A DNA stretch of 64,000 bases. Source: Tenacibaculum ovolyticum DSM 18103. GTDB lineage: Bacteria; Bacteroidota; Bacteroidia; Flavobacteriales; Flavobacteriaceae. Numbering within the stretch: position 1 is the first letter of the stretch; the number at the start of each line of letters is the position of its first letter. This document shows positions 11,797 through 19,101 of the stretch, one piece after another. The notes under the pieces are model-generated. The model did no database searches. It saw nothing but the letters and a program-made list of their open reading frames with translations, and had not been told where the DNA came from. The position numbers and the translations under genes are program-made. The DNA is taken from positions 280,807-344,806 of the forward strand of contig NZ_KE387164.1 in assembly GCF_000430545.1 (NCBI RefSeq), given 5' to 3'.

Positions 11797-11804
11797 CAAA
11801 GGTA
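11797..11804 (-). promoter_or_regulatory. -7 box of O-methyltransferase promoter
   Basis: On the minus strand this reads TACCTTTG, a perfect -7 box 16 bases before the start codon. It abuts the upstream terminator hairpin at 11810-11841. Confidence 0.6.
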
Positions 11805-11809
11805 TATAA

Positions 11810-11841
11810 AAACGGAATTTATTCTATAATAAATTCCGTTT
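11810..11841 (-). terminator. terminator of sigma/anti-sigma unit
   Basis: Perfect 13-base arms (AAACGGAATTTAT / ATAAATTCCGTTT) with a six-base loop, followed on the minus strand by T residues; 29 bases after the anti-sigma stop. Confidence 0.8.
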
Positions 11842-11870
11842 CAATTTAATTTAACAAAAAATAGAACTTA

Positions 11871-12131
11871 TTAATTAAGTTGATTTAATTGTTCTTTTAG
11901 AATCTCTTTATCATTTTGAGATAAGCACTTTGTTTCACTTTTACAATTTGAAGCTTTCATTTTAAAAATAGCTGACATTTTGCGATTTTGTTTTGTATAC
12001 AAAGAACAAATTTTGCAAGTTAATAAATGCAAGTTAAGTTGTATTTTCTCATAAAATGAGGCTTCATTATATTGTGCTTTATCACAAATAGTAGTTGCTT
12101 CATCACAAGTTATTTTAAATTTCTTAAACAT
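11871..12131 (-). CDS. small zinc-binding anti-sigma factor (ZAS type)
   Basis: 86 residues with the ZAS signature HxxxCxxC (His35, Cys39, Cys42) and two further cysteines (Cys9, Cys16). It lies six bases after the ECF sigma gene, the usual position for its anti-sigma. There is no transmembrane segment, so it would be cytoplasmic. ZAS proteins hold their sigma factor inactive and can release it on thiol oxidation or zinc loss. The assignment rests on motif plus position; sequence identity with named anti-sigmas cannot be judged here. Confidence 0.7.
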   Translation of the reverse strand: MFKKFKITCDEATTICDKAQYNEASFYEKIQLNLHLLTCKICSLYTKQNRKMSAIFKMKASNCKSETKCLSQNDKEILKEQLNQLN

Positions 12132-12137
12132 TATTTC

Positions 12138-12710
12138 TTACTTATTAAACCAGTTTTTTTCCATACAATTTCTTAGCTGAGTTCTAGCTCGGTGAATGAT
12201 AACCCATAGATTTGACGGAGTGATATTTAATTCCTTACAAATTTCTTCAGTTTCAAACTCCTGAATAGTCTTCATTCTAAAAACCATAGCATATTTTTCA
12301 GGTAAATGATCAATACATGCATCTAGTTGAGACTTTAATTCATCGTTTTCAATGTCCTTTTCAGTCGTGCTATCCCAAGATTGTGGAACTCGCTCTTCAA
12401 TCCAATTACCTTTATCTTCACCGTTATCATAAAAATTCATTCTAACTTCGGCTTGTCCTTTTTTAGAGTTTATTTTTCGATAATGATCAATTACTTTTCT
12501 TTTTAAAATTGATACTAACCAAGTTCTTTCAGTTGATTTTCCTTGAAAATTTTTAGCAGATTTAAGCCCTGCAAAAAATGTTTCTTGAACTAAATCTTTA
12601 GCTACATTAGAATCATTTACACGTGTTACAGCATAATTAAATAAATAATCAGCATAATCATCTACCCAATTATTAGGAGATAATGTGTTGGATTTGTTAG
12701 TCTGGTTCAT
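12138..12710 (-). CDS. ECF-type RNA polymerase sigma factor
   Basis: 190 residues with sigma region 2 (YADYLFNYAVTRVNDSNVAKDLVQETFF, then RTWLVSILKRKVIDHYRK) and region 4 (LPEKYAMVFRMKTIQEFETEEICKELNITPSNLW, helix-turn-helix). It redirects RNA polymerase to a small regulon. The next gene is a ZAS-like anti-sigma. A perfect -7 box (12716-12723) ends five bases before the ATG, suggesting a leaderless transcript separate from the upstream PD40 gene. It has no recognisable carboxyl-terminal sensor extension. Confidence 0.92.
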   Translation of the reverse strand: MNQTNKSNTLSPNNWVDDYADYLFNYAVTRVNDSNVAKDLVQETFFAGLKSAKNFQGKSTERTWLVSILKRKVIDHYRKINSKKGQAEVRMNFYDNGEDKGNWIEERVPQSWDSTTEKDIENDELKSQLDACIDHLPEKYAMVFRMKTIQEFETEEICKELNITPSNLWVIIHRARTQLRNCMEKNWFNK

Positions 12711-12715
12711 TATGC

Positions 12716-12723
12716 CAAATATA
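12716..12723 (-). promoter_or_regulatory. -7 box of ECF sigma promoter
   Basis: Minus strand TATATTTG, a perfect match, in the gap after the PD40 gene and five bases before the sigma ATG. Confidence 0.65.
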
Positions 12724-12725
12724 AG

Positions 12726-13649
12726 TTATTTTTTATTTAATGAGACCTTATATATTCTACTTAATCCATTAGGAGTAGTATTAATATAATTAATAATTTC
12801 TTTTAACTTTCTCCTTTTCTTTAAACCTTTTGGAATAGTACTTTTACTGGTGGTAAAGTAGAGTGTATTATTTGAAATATCGACAAACGGACAATAATCT
12901 AATTTCTTTGTATTAATACTTTTAGAAAGATGTTTAGCAGGTAGCCATTGATTTTCTTTATCTTTTTTACTAATATATAAATCTCCACGTCCTAAATCGT
13001 CTTTCCTTCCATATGATGTAAATATTATAAAACTTTCATCAGGAGCAACAAAGGCATTAAACTCATATTTTTCTGAATTTATATTATTGCTTAAAGAAGT
13101 TGGCTTTGTGTAAGAATTATTAACAAATCGGCTTACATATATATCTTCTTTGCCTTTTGTATTTTCATACGAAGCTGTAAAATATAAATCACCTTTATTT
13201 GTTACTGAAGGATAAAATTCATCTGCAGATGTATTAACTATAAGGCCAGCGTTTATTGGAGCAGACCAATCATCAATCAGTGATTTTCTTGTTACATACC
13301 ATATATCCATGTCTTTTTTTATTTCTGAAGAGTTATTATTTACCCTGTTAGAAGCAAAAAATAATTTTAAACCATCAGGAGATAAAAATGGTTCTAAATC
13401 TTTGTGTTGTCCAGAAAAAGATGCCGCTTTAGGAGTAGTCCATTTACCTTTTATTTTTTTAGAAAAGGCAATAAAAGAATATTCTTTTACATAACTTTCT
13501 ACTGTAAAATAAAACTCATCATTATTTTTATTTAAAGAGAAATCTCTAACATTAGGTAGCCCATTAAATAACTCAGGTAAAAGCATTTTAGGCTCTTGAG
13601 CAAAAATTATTTGAGTTAAGAAAAAGATAAAAAGAAAAGATTTTTTCAT
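12726..13649 (-). CDS. exported PD40 (TolB-like) beta-propeller protein
   Basis: 307 residues: signal peptide (1-17, MKKSFLFIFFLTQIIFA) and a series of PD40/WD40-like repeats, seen as EPFLSPDGLKLFFASN, FYPSVTNKGDLYFTAS, FNAFVAPDESFIIFTS and CPFVDISNNTLYFTTS. Such propellers usually serve as binding scaffolds in the periplasm or at the cell surface. The start is three bases after the stop of the preceding NTF2-like gene, so the two form an operon. No enzyme active site is visible. Confidence 0.82.
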   Translation of the reverse strand: MKKSFLFIFFLTQIIFAQEPKMLLPELFNGLPNVRDFSLNKNNDEFYFTVESYVKEYSFIAFSKKIKGKWTTPKAASFSGQHKDLEPFLSPDGLKLFFASNRVNNNSSEIKKDMDIWYVTRKSLIDDWSAPINAGLIVNTSADEFYPSVTNKGDLYFTASYENTKGKEDIYVSRFVNNSYTKPTSLSNNINSEKYEFNAFVAPDESFIIFTSYGRKDDLGRGDLYISKKDKENQWLPAKHLSKSINTKKLDYCPFVDISNNTLYFTTSKSTIPKGLKKRRKLKEIINYINTTPNGLSRIYKVSLNKK

Positions 13650-13652
13650 GTT

Positions 13653-14126
13653 TTAGTTTTTTTGAATGTTACAATTTTTTCTACTTCTCATATCTACTAA
13701 ATAAATTATTTCCCACTTTCCATTATTGTTAAATAGTTGAAAAGAATTTGCACCACAATGACTTAATTTGCCATTAAGATAGAATTCATATGGTGTCCAT
13801 ACAGAAGCTAAATTACCGTTAATCTTAATGTCCCATGAAAGTAATTTTTCTAAATAAGTGTTTTCAACTTTTTTATTAGCAATTCCTATTAATAACTTTT
13901 TTTTAGAATCAGTAATCAATTTTTTTTCCCCGTCCTTATTAGTAAAAGTTGTCTGTATTTTAATTGTAGTATGTAAAGTAGAACCAACAATTGTACTATC
14001 ACCTTTATGAAGTCCGTCAAAAAAAGTTTCAATAGTTTTTTTTACAGCAATTCGTTCATTATTTGTTTGTGCATTTACAACAGTTGTAAGGACAAATATG
14101 ATTAGTAACGTAATTATTTTAGGCAT
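13653..14126 (-). CDS. exported NTF2-like (lumazine-binding type) protein
   Basis: 157 residues with a signal peptide (1-19, ending VVNAQ) and an NTF2-like cone fold pattern (KKTIETFFDGLHKGDSTIVGSTLHTTIKI ... WEIIYLVDMRSRKNC), as in the 'putative lumazine-binding' family of Bacteroidota. It is the first gene of a two-gene exported unit with the PD40 propeller; the ECF sigma gene follows. Small exported NTF2-like proteins bind small molecules, but no ligand can be named here. Confidence 0.75.
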   Translation of the reverse strand: MPKIITLLIIFVLTTVVNAQTNNERIAVKKTIETFFDGLHKGDSTIVGSTLHTTIKIQTTFTNKDGEKKLITDSKKKLLIGIANKKVENTYLEKLLSWDIKINGNLASVWTPYEFYLNGKLSHCGANSFQLFNNNGKWEIIYLVDMRSRKNCNIQKN

Positions 14127-14294
14127 AGAATTTGGTTTTAAACTGTGAAGCTATTAAAAAAATAAAGGGATCAGTATATAATTAACAGAAGATTAACGGC
14201 TTTTACAAATAGAGATAATAAGACTGGAAGTTTAAGTTAAGGTAAAATTCAATCGATTAATTATGTATTTTTACAAAATAGAAAACATTAAATA

Positions 14295-15113
14295 ATGTCA
14301 GTAGCAAAAAAACAATATAAAAGAATAACAACGAAGTCATTAGTAGAAATGAAAGCAAATGGAGAGAAAATCTCAATGCTTACTGCTTATGATTATACGA
14401 TGGCAAAGATTGTAGATGGAGCAGGTATTGATGTGATTTTGGTAGGAGATTCAGCATCAAATGTAATGGCAGGTCACGAAACTACATTGCCTATTACACT
14501 TGATCAAATGATATATCATGCAAGTTCTGTAATAAGAGCAATTGAACGTTGTTTAGTAGTGGTAGATTTACCTTTCGGTACCTATCAAGGAAATTCTAAA
14601 AATGCATTAGATTCAGCTATTAGAATAATGAAAGAATCTGGTGGTCATGCTGTAAAGTTAGAAGGAGGTAGTGAAATAGGAGAGTCTGTATCTAGGATAC
14701 TAACAGCTGGTATTCCTGTAATGGGACATCTAGGGTTAACACCACAATCTATTTATAAATTCGGAACATATACTGTTAGAGCAAAAGAAGAAGAAGAAGC
14801 TGAAAAGTTGTTAGAAGATGCATTGCTATTACAAGAACTTGGATGTTTTGCTTTGGTACTCGAAAAAGTACCAGCAGCATTAGCAAAGAGAGTCGCAGAA
14901 AGTTTAACAATACCCGTTATTGGAATTGGAGCAGGTGCAGGAGTAGATGGGCAAGTATTGGTTACACATGACATGATAGGAATGACACATGAATTTAATC
15001 CTCGTTTTTTACGTAGGTATTTAGATTTATATTCTGAAATGACTGGCGCTTTTGAAAATTATATAGCCGATGTAAAATCGAAAGATTTTCCTAACGAAAA
15101 AGAACAATATTAA
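14295..15113 (+). CDS. panB: 3-methyl-2-oxobutanoate hydroxymethyltransferase
   Basis: 272 residues; makes ketopantoate from 2-oxoisovalerate and methylene-tetrahydrofolate in pantothenate (CoA) synthesis. The metal-site segment [22 protein letters not shown], the KLEGGSE motif and [11 protein letters not shown] are all intact. Other pan genes are not adjacent. A hairpin terminator follows seven bases after the stop codon. Confidence 0.96.
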   Translation: MSVAKKQYKRITTKSLVEMKANGEKISMLTAYDYTMAKIVDGAGIDVILVGDSASNVMAGHETTLPITLDQMIYHASSVIRAIERCLVVVDLPFGTYQGNSKNALDSAIRIMKESGGHAVKLEGGSEIGESVSRILTAGIPVMGHLGLTPQSIYKFGTYTVRAKEEEEAEKLLEDALLLQELGCFALVLEKVPAALAKRVAESLTIPVIGIGAGAGVDGQVLVTHDMIGMTHEFNPRFLRRYLDLYSEMTGAFENYIADVKSKDFPNEKEQY

Positions 15114-15119
15114 TTACAC

Positions 15120-15145
15120 AAGTCTTCTGAAAAGAAGGCTTTTTT
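15120..15145 (+). terminator. terminator after panB
   Basis: Nine-base stem AAGTCTTCT / AGAAGGCTT (one G-U pair) with a GAAA tetraloop, followed by T residues. Confidence 0.8.
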
Positions 15146-15156
15146 ATTAAAACAAA

Positions 15157-16134
15157 ATGAAAATACTTCATCTAGATTCAAACCATCCGTTACTTTTAAA
15201 CCAACTAAACGATTTTGGTTTTACAAATGAAGAAGATTATAATTCTTCGAAAGCAGAAATAGAAGCTAAAATTCATAAATACGATGGAATAATTATTCGT
15301 AGTAGGTTTTCTGTAGATAAACAATTTTTAGATAAAGCAATCAATCTTAAGTTTATTGGTAGAGTTGGTGCTGGATTAGAAAATATTGATTGTGAATATG
15401 CTAAAGAAAAAGGAATATATTTAATCTCGGCTCCAGAAGGAAATAGAAATGCCGTTGGAGAGCATACATTAGGCATGATTTTATCTCTTTTTAACAAGCT
15501 AAACAAAGCCGATAAAGAAGTTCGAAACGGTAAATGGCTACGTGAAGAAAATCGAGGAATTGAATTAGATGGTAAAACTGTAGGTTTAATTGGCTATGGT
15601 AATATGGGGAAGTCTTTTGCGAAAAAGCTTCGTGGTTTTGATGTAGAAGTTCTATGTTATGATATTAAGCGAAATGTTGGTGACGAAAACTGTAAACAAG
15701 TTTCATTAGAAGAATTACAGAAAAAGGCGACTGTTTTAAGCTTACATACACCACAAACAGCATTAACGATTAAAATGGTAGATGCAGATTTTATTAATGC
15801 TTTTTCTAATCCTTTTTGGTTTATTAATACAGCACGAGGAAAATCAGTTATTACTTCAGATTTAGTAAATGCTTTAAAATCTGGTAAAATATTAGGAGCT
15901 GGTTTAGACGTTTTAGAATACGAAAAAAAATCTTTTGAGAACTTATTTCAGAAGAATAAATTATCTAATTTGTCATCTCAAGCGGAGTCGAGAGACGAGA
16001 TGCCAGAAGCTTTTAAATATTTAATCGAATCTGAAAATGTATTATTATCACCTCATGTTGCAGGTTGGACAATTGAGAGCAAAGAAAAACTAGCGCAAAC
16101 AATTGTAAATAAAATTAAAGAAAAATTTTGTTAA
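15157..16134 (+). CDS. D-isomer specific 2-hydroxyacid dehydrogenase (SerA-like) with in-frame repeat insertion
   Basis: 325 residues of the D-2-hydroxyacid dehydrogenase family: NAD-binding GLIGYGNMGKSFA (143-155), catalytic Arg227 in NTARG, glutamate in DVLEYE and His300 in SPHVAGW. The lack of ACT and regulatory domains leaves open whether it makes serine (phosphoglycerate dehydrogenase) or acts on another hydroxyacid. Residues 272-282 (LSSQAESRDEM) are encoded by a palindromic repeat at 15974-16002 that keeps the frame; they lie in a loop between the catalytic Glu and His segments, where relatives would be expected to run straight into PEAFKYL. The catalytic residues are untouched, so the enzyme is probably active. 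Confidence 0.88.
   Translation: MKILHLDSNHPLLLNQLNDFGFTNEEDYNSSKAEIEAKIHKYDGIIIRSRFSVDKQFLDKAINLKFIGRVGAGLENIDCEYAKEKGIYLISAPEGNRNAVGEHTLGMILSLFNKLNKADKEVRNGKWLREENRGIELDGKTVGLIGYGNMGKSFAKKLRGFDVEVLCYDIKRNVGDENCKQVSLEELQKKATVLSLHTPQTALTIKMVDADFINAFSNPFWFINTARGKSVITSDLVNALKSGKILGAGLDVLEYEKKSFENLFQKNKLSNLSSQAESRDEMPEAFKYLIESENVLLSPHVAGWTIESKEKLAQTIVNKIKEKFC
15974..16002 (+). repeat. palindromic repeat inserted in frame in dehydrogenase gene
   Basis: CATCTC (15974-15979) and GAGATG (15997-16002) flank AGCGGAGTCGA, the same core as intergenic copies at 6042 and 36036. The unit adds about 11 codons with no stop or frameshift. Confidence 0.7.
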
Positions 16135-16159
16135 CTTGTAAGTCTCTAAATCATTTGAT

Positions 16160-16618
16160 ATGCAATATGAGGCTAACACACCTGATGATTATATTGCTCA
16201 AGTTCCAGAAGAACGACAAGCAATTATGCAAAAATTACGTAAAACAATAAAAAATAATCTTCCTAAAGAATTTGAAGAAGGAATGAATTATAAAATGATT
16301 GGGTATTATGTACCACACTCAATATACCCTAAGGGATATCACTGTGATGCAAGCTTACCTTTACCGTTCATGAATATTGCTTCGCAGAAAAATTCAATTA
16401 ATTTGTATCATAGCGGAATTTACGCTAAAAAAGAACTTTATGATTGGTTTGTAGCTCAATACCCAAACCATTCTAAACGTAAATTAGATATGGGAAAAAG
16501 TTGCATCCGATTTAAGAAAATTGAAGAAATTCCATTTGATTTAATAGCAGAATTATGTAGAAAAATGACAGTAAAACAATGGATTGACATTTACGAAACT
16601 AATATTAAAAGGAAGTAA
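16160..16618 (+). CDS. DUF1801 domain protein
   Basis: 152 residues of the DUF1801/YdhG-like family, recognised by EERQAIMQKLRKTIKNNLPKEFEEGMNYKMIGYYVP and the LYHSGIY and FKKIEEIPFDLIAEL segments. The fold is small alpha/beta; its function is not established, though family members have been linked to iron handling and to general cytoplasmic stress. Its stop codon TAA overlaps the ATG of the next gene by one base (TAATG), so the pair is translationally coupled. Confidence 0.82.
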   Translation: MQYEANTPDDYIAQVPEERQAIMQKLRKTIKNNLPKEFEEGMNYKMIGYYVPHSIYPKGYHCDASLPLPFMNIASQKNSINLYHSGIYAKKELYDWFVAQYPNHSKRKLDMGKSCIRFKKIEEIPFDLIAELCRKMTVKQWIDIYETNIKRK

Positions 16619-17010
16619 TGAAAAAAAAAGGTAAAGTACTAGGTATTGGAGGTGTTTTCTTTAAAACTAACGATCCCTCAGAAACAAAAGATTGGTATAA
16701 AAACAATTTAGGCTTTAATACTGATGATTGGGGATGTACTTTTTGGTGGAAAGACAATGACGATAAAAAAGCATCAACACAGTGGAGTCCTTTTGCAAAA
16801 GATACCAAACATTTTGAACCCTCTAAAAAAGACTTTATGTTTAATTATCGTGTAGAGAATTTAGTAGAGTTATTAGAAGAGCTCAAAGAGAAGGGAGTTA
16901 CTGTGTTAGACAAGTTAGAAGAGTATGATTATGGTAAGTTTGGATGGATTATTGATTTAGATGGAAATAAAATTGAATTGTGGGAGCCAAAAGACGAAGC
17001 TTTTTTATAA
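16618..17010 (+). CDS. VOC-family (glyoxalase/bleomycin-resistance fold) protein
   Basis: 130 residues with two beta-alpha-beta-beta-beta modules: VFFKTNDPSETKDWYKNNLGF at the N-terminus and GWIIDLDGNKIELWEP at the C-terminus, the latter with the metal-ligand type Glu of the family. VOC proteins act on or sequester small molecules such as methylglyoxal adducts or antibiotics; the substrate is not predictable. The first in-frame ATG overlaps the stop of the DUF1801 gene. Confidence 0.82.
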   Translation: MKKKGKVLGIGGVFFKTNDPSETKDWYKNNLGFNTDDWGCTFWWKDNDDKKASTQWSPFAKDTKHFEPSKKDFMFNYRVENLVELLEELKEKGVTVLDKLEEYDYGKFGWIIDLDGNKIELWEPKDEAFL

Positions 17011-17043
17011 ATTTAGCACAAACTAATTATTAAAGACAAAAGA

Positions 17044-17325
17044 ATGAATGTAATTGATGAGAATGGAACACCAGTTCCAAACCAAGAAAGTAAAAGAGTA
17101 TTAGCAGGTGTATTAGGTATATTAATAGGTGCACTGGGTATTCATAAGTTTATGTTAGGTTATACTAAAGAAGGAGTTATTATGTTATTGGTAACTATTT
17201 TAACTTGTGGTTTTGGAGGTATGGTTACGGGTATTATTGGTTTAGTTGAAGGGATTATTTACTTAACAAAATCAGATGAAGAATTTATAGACACTTATCA
17301 AGTGAATCAAAAAGGTTGGTTCTAG
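17044..17325 (+). CDS. TM2 domain membrane protein
   Basis: 93 residues with two hydrophobic helices around a short loop. The ILIGALGIHKFMLGYTKEGVIMLLVTILTCGFGG stretch is the TM2 domain signature (a helix, GxHKFYLG turn, second helix). Role unknown; TM2 proteins are small inner-membrane proteins. It lies 33 bases after the VOC gene and 17 before the next one, so it may belong to the same transcript. Confidence 0.85.
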   Translation: MNVIDENGTPVPNQESKRVLAGVLGILIGALGIHKFMLGYTKEGVIMLLVTILTCGFGGMVTGIIGLVEGIIYLTKSDEEFIDTYQVNQKGWF

Positions 17326-17342
17326 TTTAAAAGTATGTAACA

Positions 17343-17720
17343 ATGGAAGAAGACAAGAAAGATTTAAATGAGAATTTAAAAGAAAGTTTAGATAAAGCTA
17401 AAGAAGTTATGGATAACATAACAGAAAAAGCTTCAGAATTAGCTGGTGAAGCTAGTGAACATATTGTTGATGTTGTTGAAGATGTAAAAGCTACAGTTAG
17501 TGAAATTGTAACGGACGAATCTATTCAGAATATAAAAGAAAAGGCAACTGAATTTACTAATGAAGCTAAAGAGGTTTTAGATGATGTAACCGAAAAAGCA
17601 TCCGAATTGGTAGGTGAAGCAAGTGAACATATTGTCGATTTTGCTGAAGATGCTCAAGAAGAAATAAAAGAGACAACAACAAAAACAAAAAACTTCTTCC
17701 AACGTTTATTTAAGAAATAA
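17343..17720 (+). CDS. YtxH-like amphipathic coiled-coil protein with internal duplication
   Basis: 125 residues, highly charged, helical, and without a signal peptide. A block of about 30 residues (about 20-50) beginning KEVMDNITEKASELAGEASEHIVD recurs at about residues 74-104 as KEVLDDVTEKASELVGEASEHIVD, showing a tandem duplication. The pattern resembles late-embryogenesis/apolipophorin-like and YtxH proteins, which are linked to stress and membrane surfaces. It follows the TM2 gene by 17 bases and ends directly at a terminator hairpin. Confidence 0.7.
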   Translation: MEEDKKDLNENLKESLDKAKEVMDNITEKASELAGEASEHIVDVVEDVKATVSEIVTDESIQNIKEKATEFTNEAKEVLDDVTEKASELVGEASEHIVDFAEDAQEEIKETTTKTKNFFQRLFKK

Positions 17721-17756
17721 AAAAACCGTTTAAGAATTAATTCTTAAACGGTTTTT
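17721..17756. terminator. bidirectional terminator between YtxH-like gene and bioB
   Basis: Perfect 16-base arms (AAAAACCGTTTAAGAA / TTCTTAAACGGTTTTT) around TTAA, with A and T tracts on both sides, placed between convergent stops. Confidence 0.92.
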
Positions 17757-17771
17757 CTAAATGTATATTTT

Positions 17772-18872
17772 TTATTGTTTTCGTAACGCTAAAGCTTCTT
17801 GCTTTTTTTCTTCATTACGATCAATTTTGTGATTGGGTCTAGTCCATTTAGGTTTCTCTCCTAAGTTTTCAAAAGCAGAATCTTTCGCTTCTACAGTTTG
17901 AGGTTGTACTTTCTTCGTAAATGGTTTTTGCGGATTTAAACCTAATAATTTAAACATTTTCATGTCTTCATTAACATCAGGGTTTGGAGTCGTTAATAAT
18001 TTATCTCCAGCAAAAATAGAGTTAGCACCAGCAAAGAAACACATTGCTTGTCCTTCTCTACTCATTTGAGTTCTACCAGCCGATAAACGAACTTGAGTTT
18101 CAGGTAAAACAATACGTGTAGTAGCTACCATACGAACCATATCCCAAATTTCAACAGGCTTTTCATCTTCTAAAGGAGTTCCTTCAACAGCAACTAAAGC
18201 GTTAATTGGTGTAGATTCTGGTTGAGGGTTTAATGTTGATAAAGCAACTAGCATTCCAGCTCTATCCTCTGAATTTTCACCCATTCCAATAATACCACCA
18301 GAACAAACAGTAACATTAGTTTTACGTACGTTATCAATAGTATCTAAACGGTCTTGATAACCACGAGTAGAAATTACTTCTTTATAGTACTCTTCAGATG
18401 AATCTAGGTTGTGATTGTAAGCGTACAAACCAGCTTCAGCTAAACGTTGTGCTTGGTTTTCGGTAACCATACCTAAAGTACAGCAAACCTCCATGTCAAG
18501 CTTATTAATAGTTCTCACCATATCTAAAACTTGATCAAATTCTGGACCATCTTTAACGTTTCTCCAAGCAGCACCCATACATACACGAGAACTTCCACTA
18601 GATTTAGCTCTTAAAGCTTGTGCTTTTACTTGACGTACAGACATCAAATCGTTTCCTTCAACATCAGTATGATAACGAGCAGCTTGTGGGCAATACCCGC
18701 AATCTTCAGAACATCCACCAGTTTTTATAGATAATAAAGTAGAGACCTGTACTACATTAGGATCATGACTTTTTCGATGAATAGTTGCAGCTTCATATAA
18801 AAGCTCCATTAAAGGTTTGTTATATATCTCAAGAACTTCTTCTTTCGTCCAGTTATGTCTTACTTCACTCAT
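17772..18872 (-). CDS. bioB: biotin synthase
   Basis: 366-residue radical SAM enzyme that inserts sulfur into dethiobiotin. The radical SAM cysteines are in GGCSEDCGYC (Cys54, Cys58, Cys61), and the CSGGIIGMGE and RLSAGRTQM motifs are present. It is the most downstream gene of the biotin locus on this strand, 229 bases after the ketoacyl synthase gene, the gap being filled by a dispersed repeat. A weak -7 box (CAACTTTG, 18878-18885) five bases before the ATG may give it its own transcript. Confidence 0.96.
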   Translation of the reverse strand: MSEVRHNWTKEEVLEIYNKPLMELLYEAATIHRKSHDPNVVQVSTLLSIKTGGCSEDCGYCPQAARYHTDVEGNDLMSVRQVKAQALRAKSSGSSRVCMGAAWRNVKDGPEFDQVLDMVRTINKLDMEVCCTLGMVTENQAQRLAEAGLYAYNHNLDSSEEYYKEVISTRGYQDRLDTIDNVRKTNVTVCSGGIIGMGENSEDRAGMLVALSTLNPQPESTPINALVAVEGTPLEDEKPVEIWDMVRMVATTRIVLPETQVRLSAGRTQMSREGQAMCFFAGANSIFAGDKLLTTPNPDVNEDMKMFKLLGLNPQKPFTKKVQPQTVEAKDSAFENLGEKPKWTRPNHKIDRNEEKKQEALALRKQ

Positions 18873-18877
18873 AAATT

Positions 18878-18885
18878 CAAAGTTG
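18878..18885 (-). promoter_or_regulatory. candidate -7 box of bioB
   Basis: Minus strand CAACTTTG has one mismatch to TAnnTTTG and stands five bases before the start codon; no -33 match. Confidence 0.35.
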
Positions 18886-18932
18886 TTTGTGGTGTCAAAA
18901 ATAAAAAAACTAATTGGCTTTCTATTTGTTTT

Positions 18933-19016
18933 TAGAAGCTATTTCCTGCTTTTACTACTCGCTTTTTTTAAGAAAAATAAAAAAGAGCTCAAACAAACCG
19001 TTCAATCAGGGCTAAG
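18933..19016. repeat. flavobacterial dispersed palindromic repeat
   Basis: The gap between the ketoacyl synthase gene and bioB carries a sequence running from AGAAGCTATTTCCTGC to TTCAATCAGGGCTA, with a T-rich/A-rich hairpin in the middle. I recognise this from memory as a repeat found many times in Flavobacteriaceae genomes. The open frame across it encodes nothing recognisable. Copy number cannot be checked here. Confidence 0.55.
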
Positions 19017-19101
19017 CACTTTTTCAAATCCACTATTAGTTCTAAAAATATATATTTTACTTAAAATAAAAAACTTGAGTCAATTTTTTTCTTATTATAT
19101 A

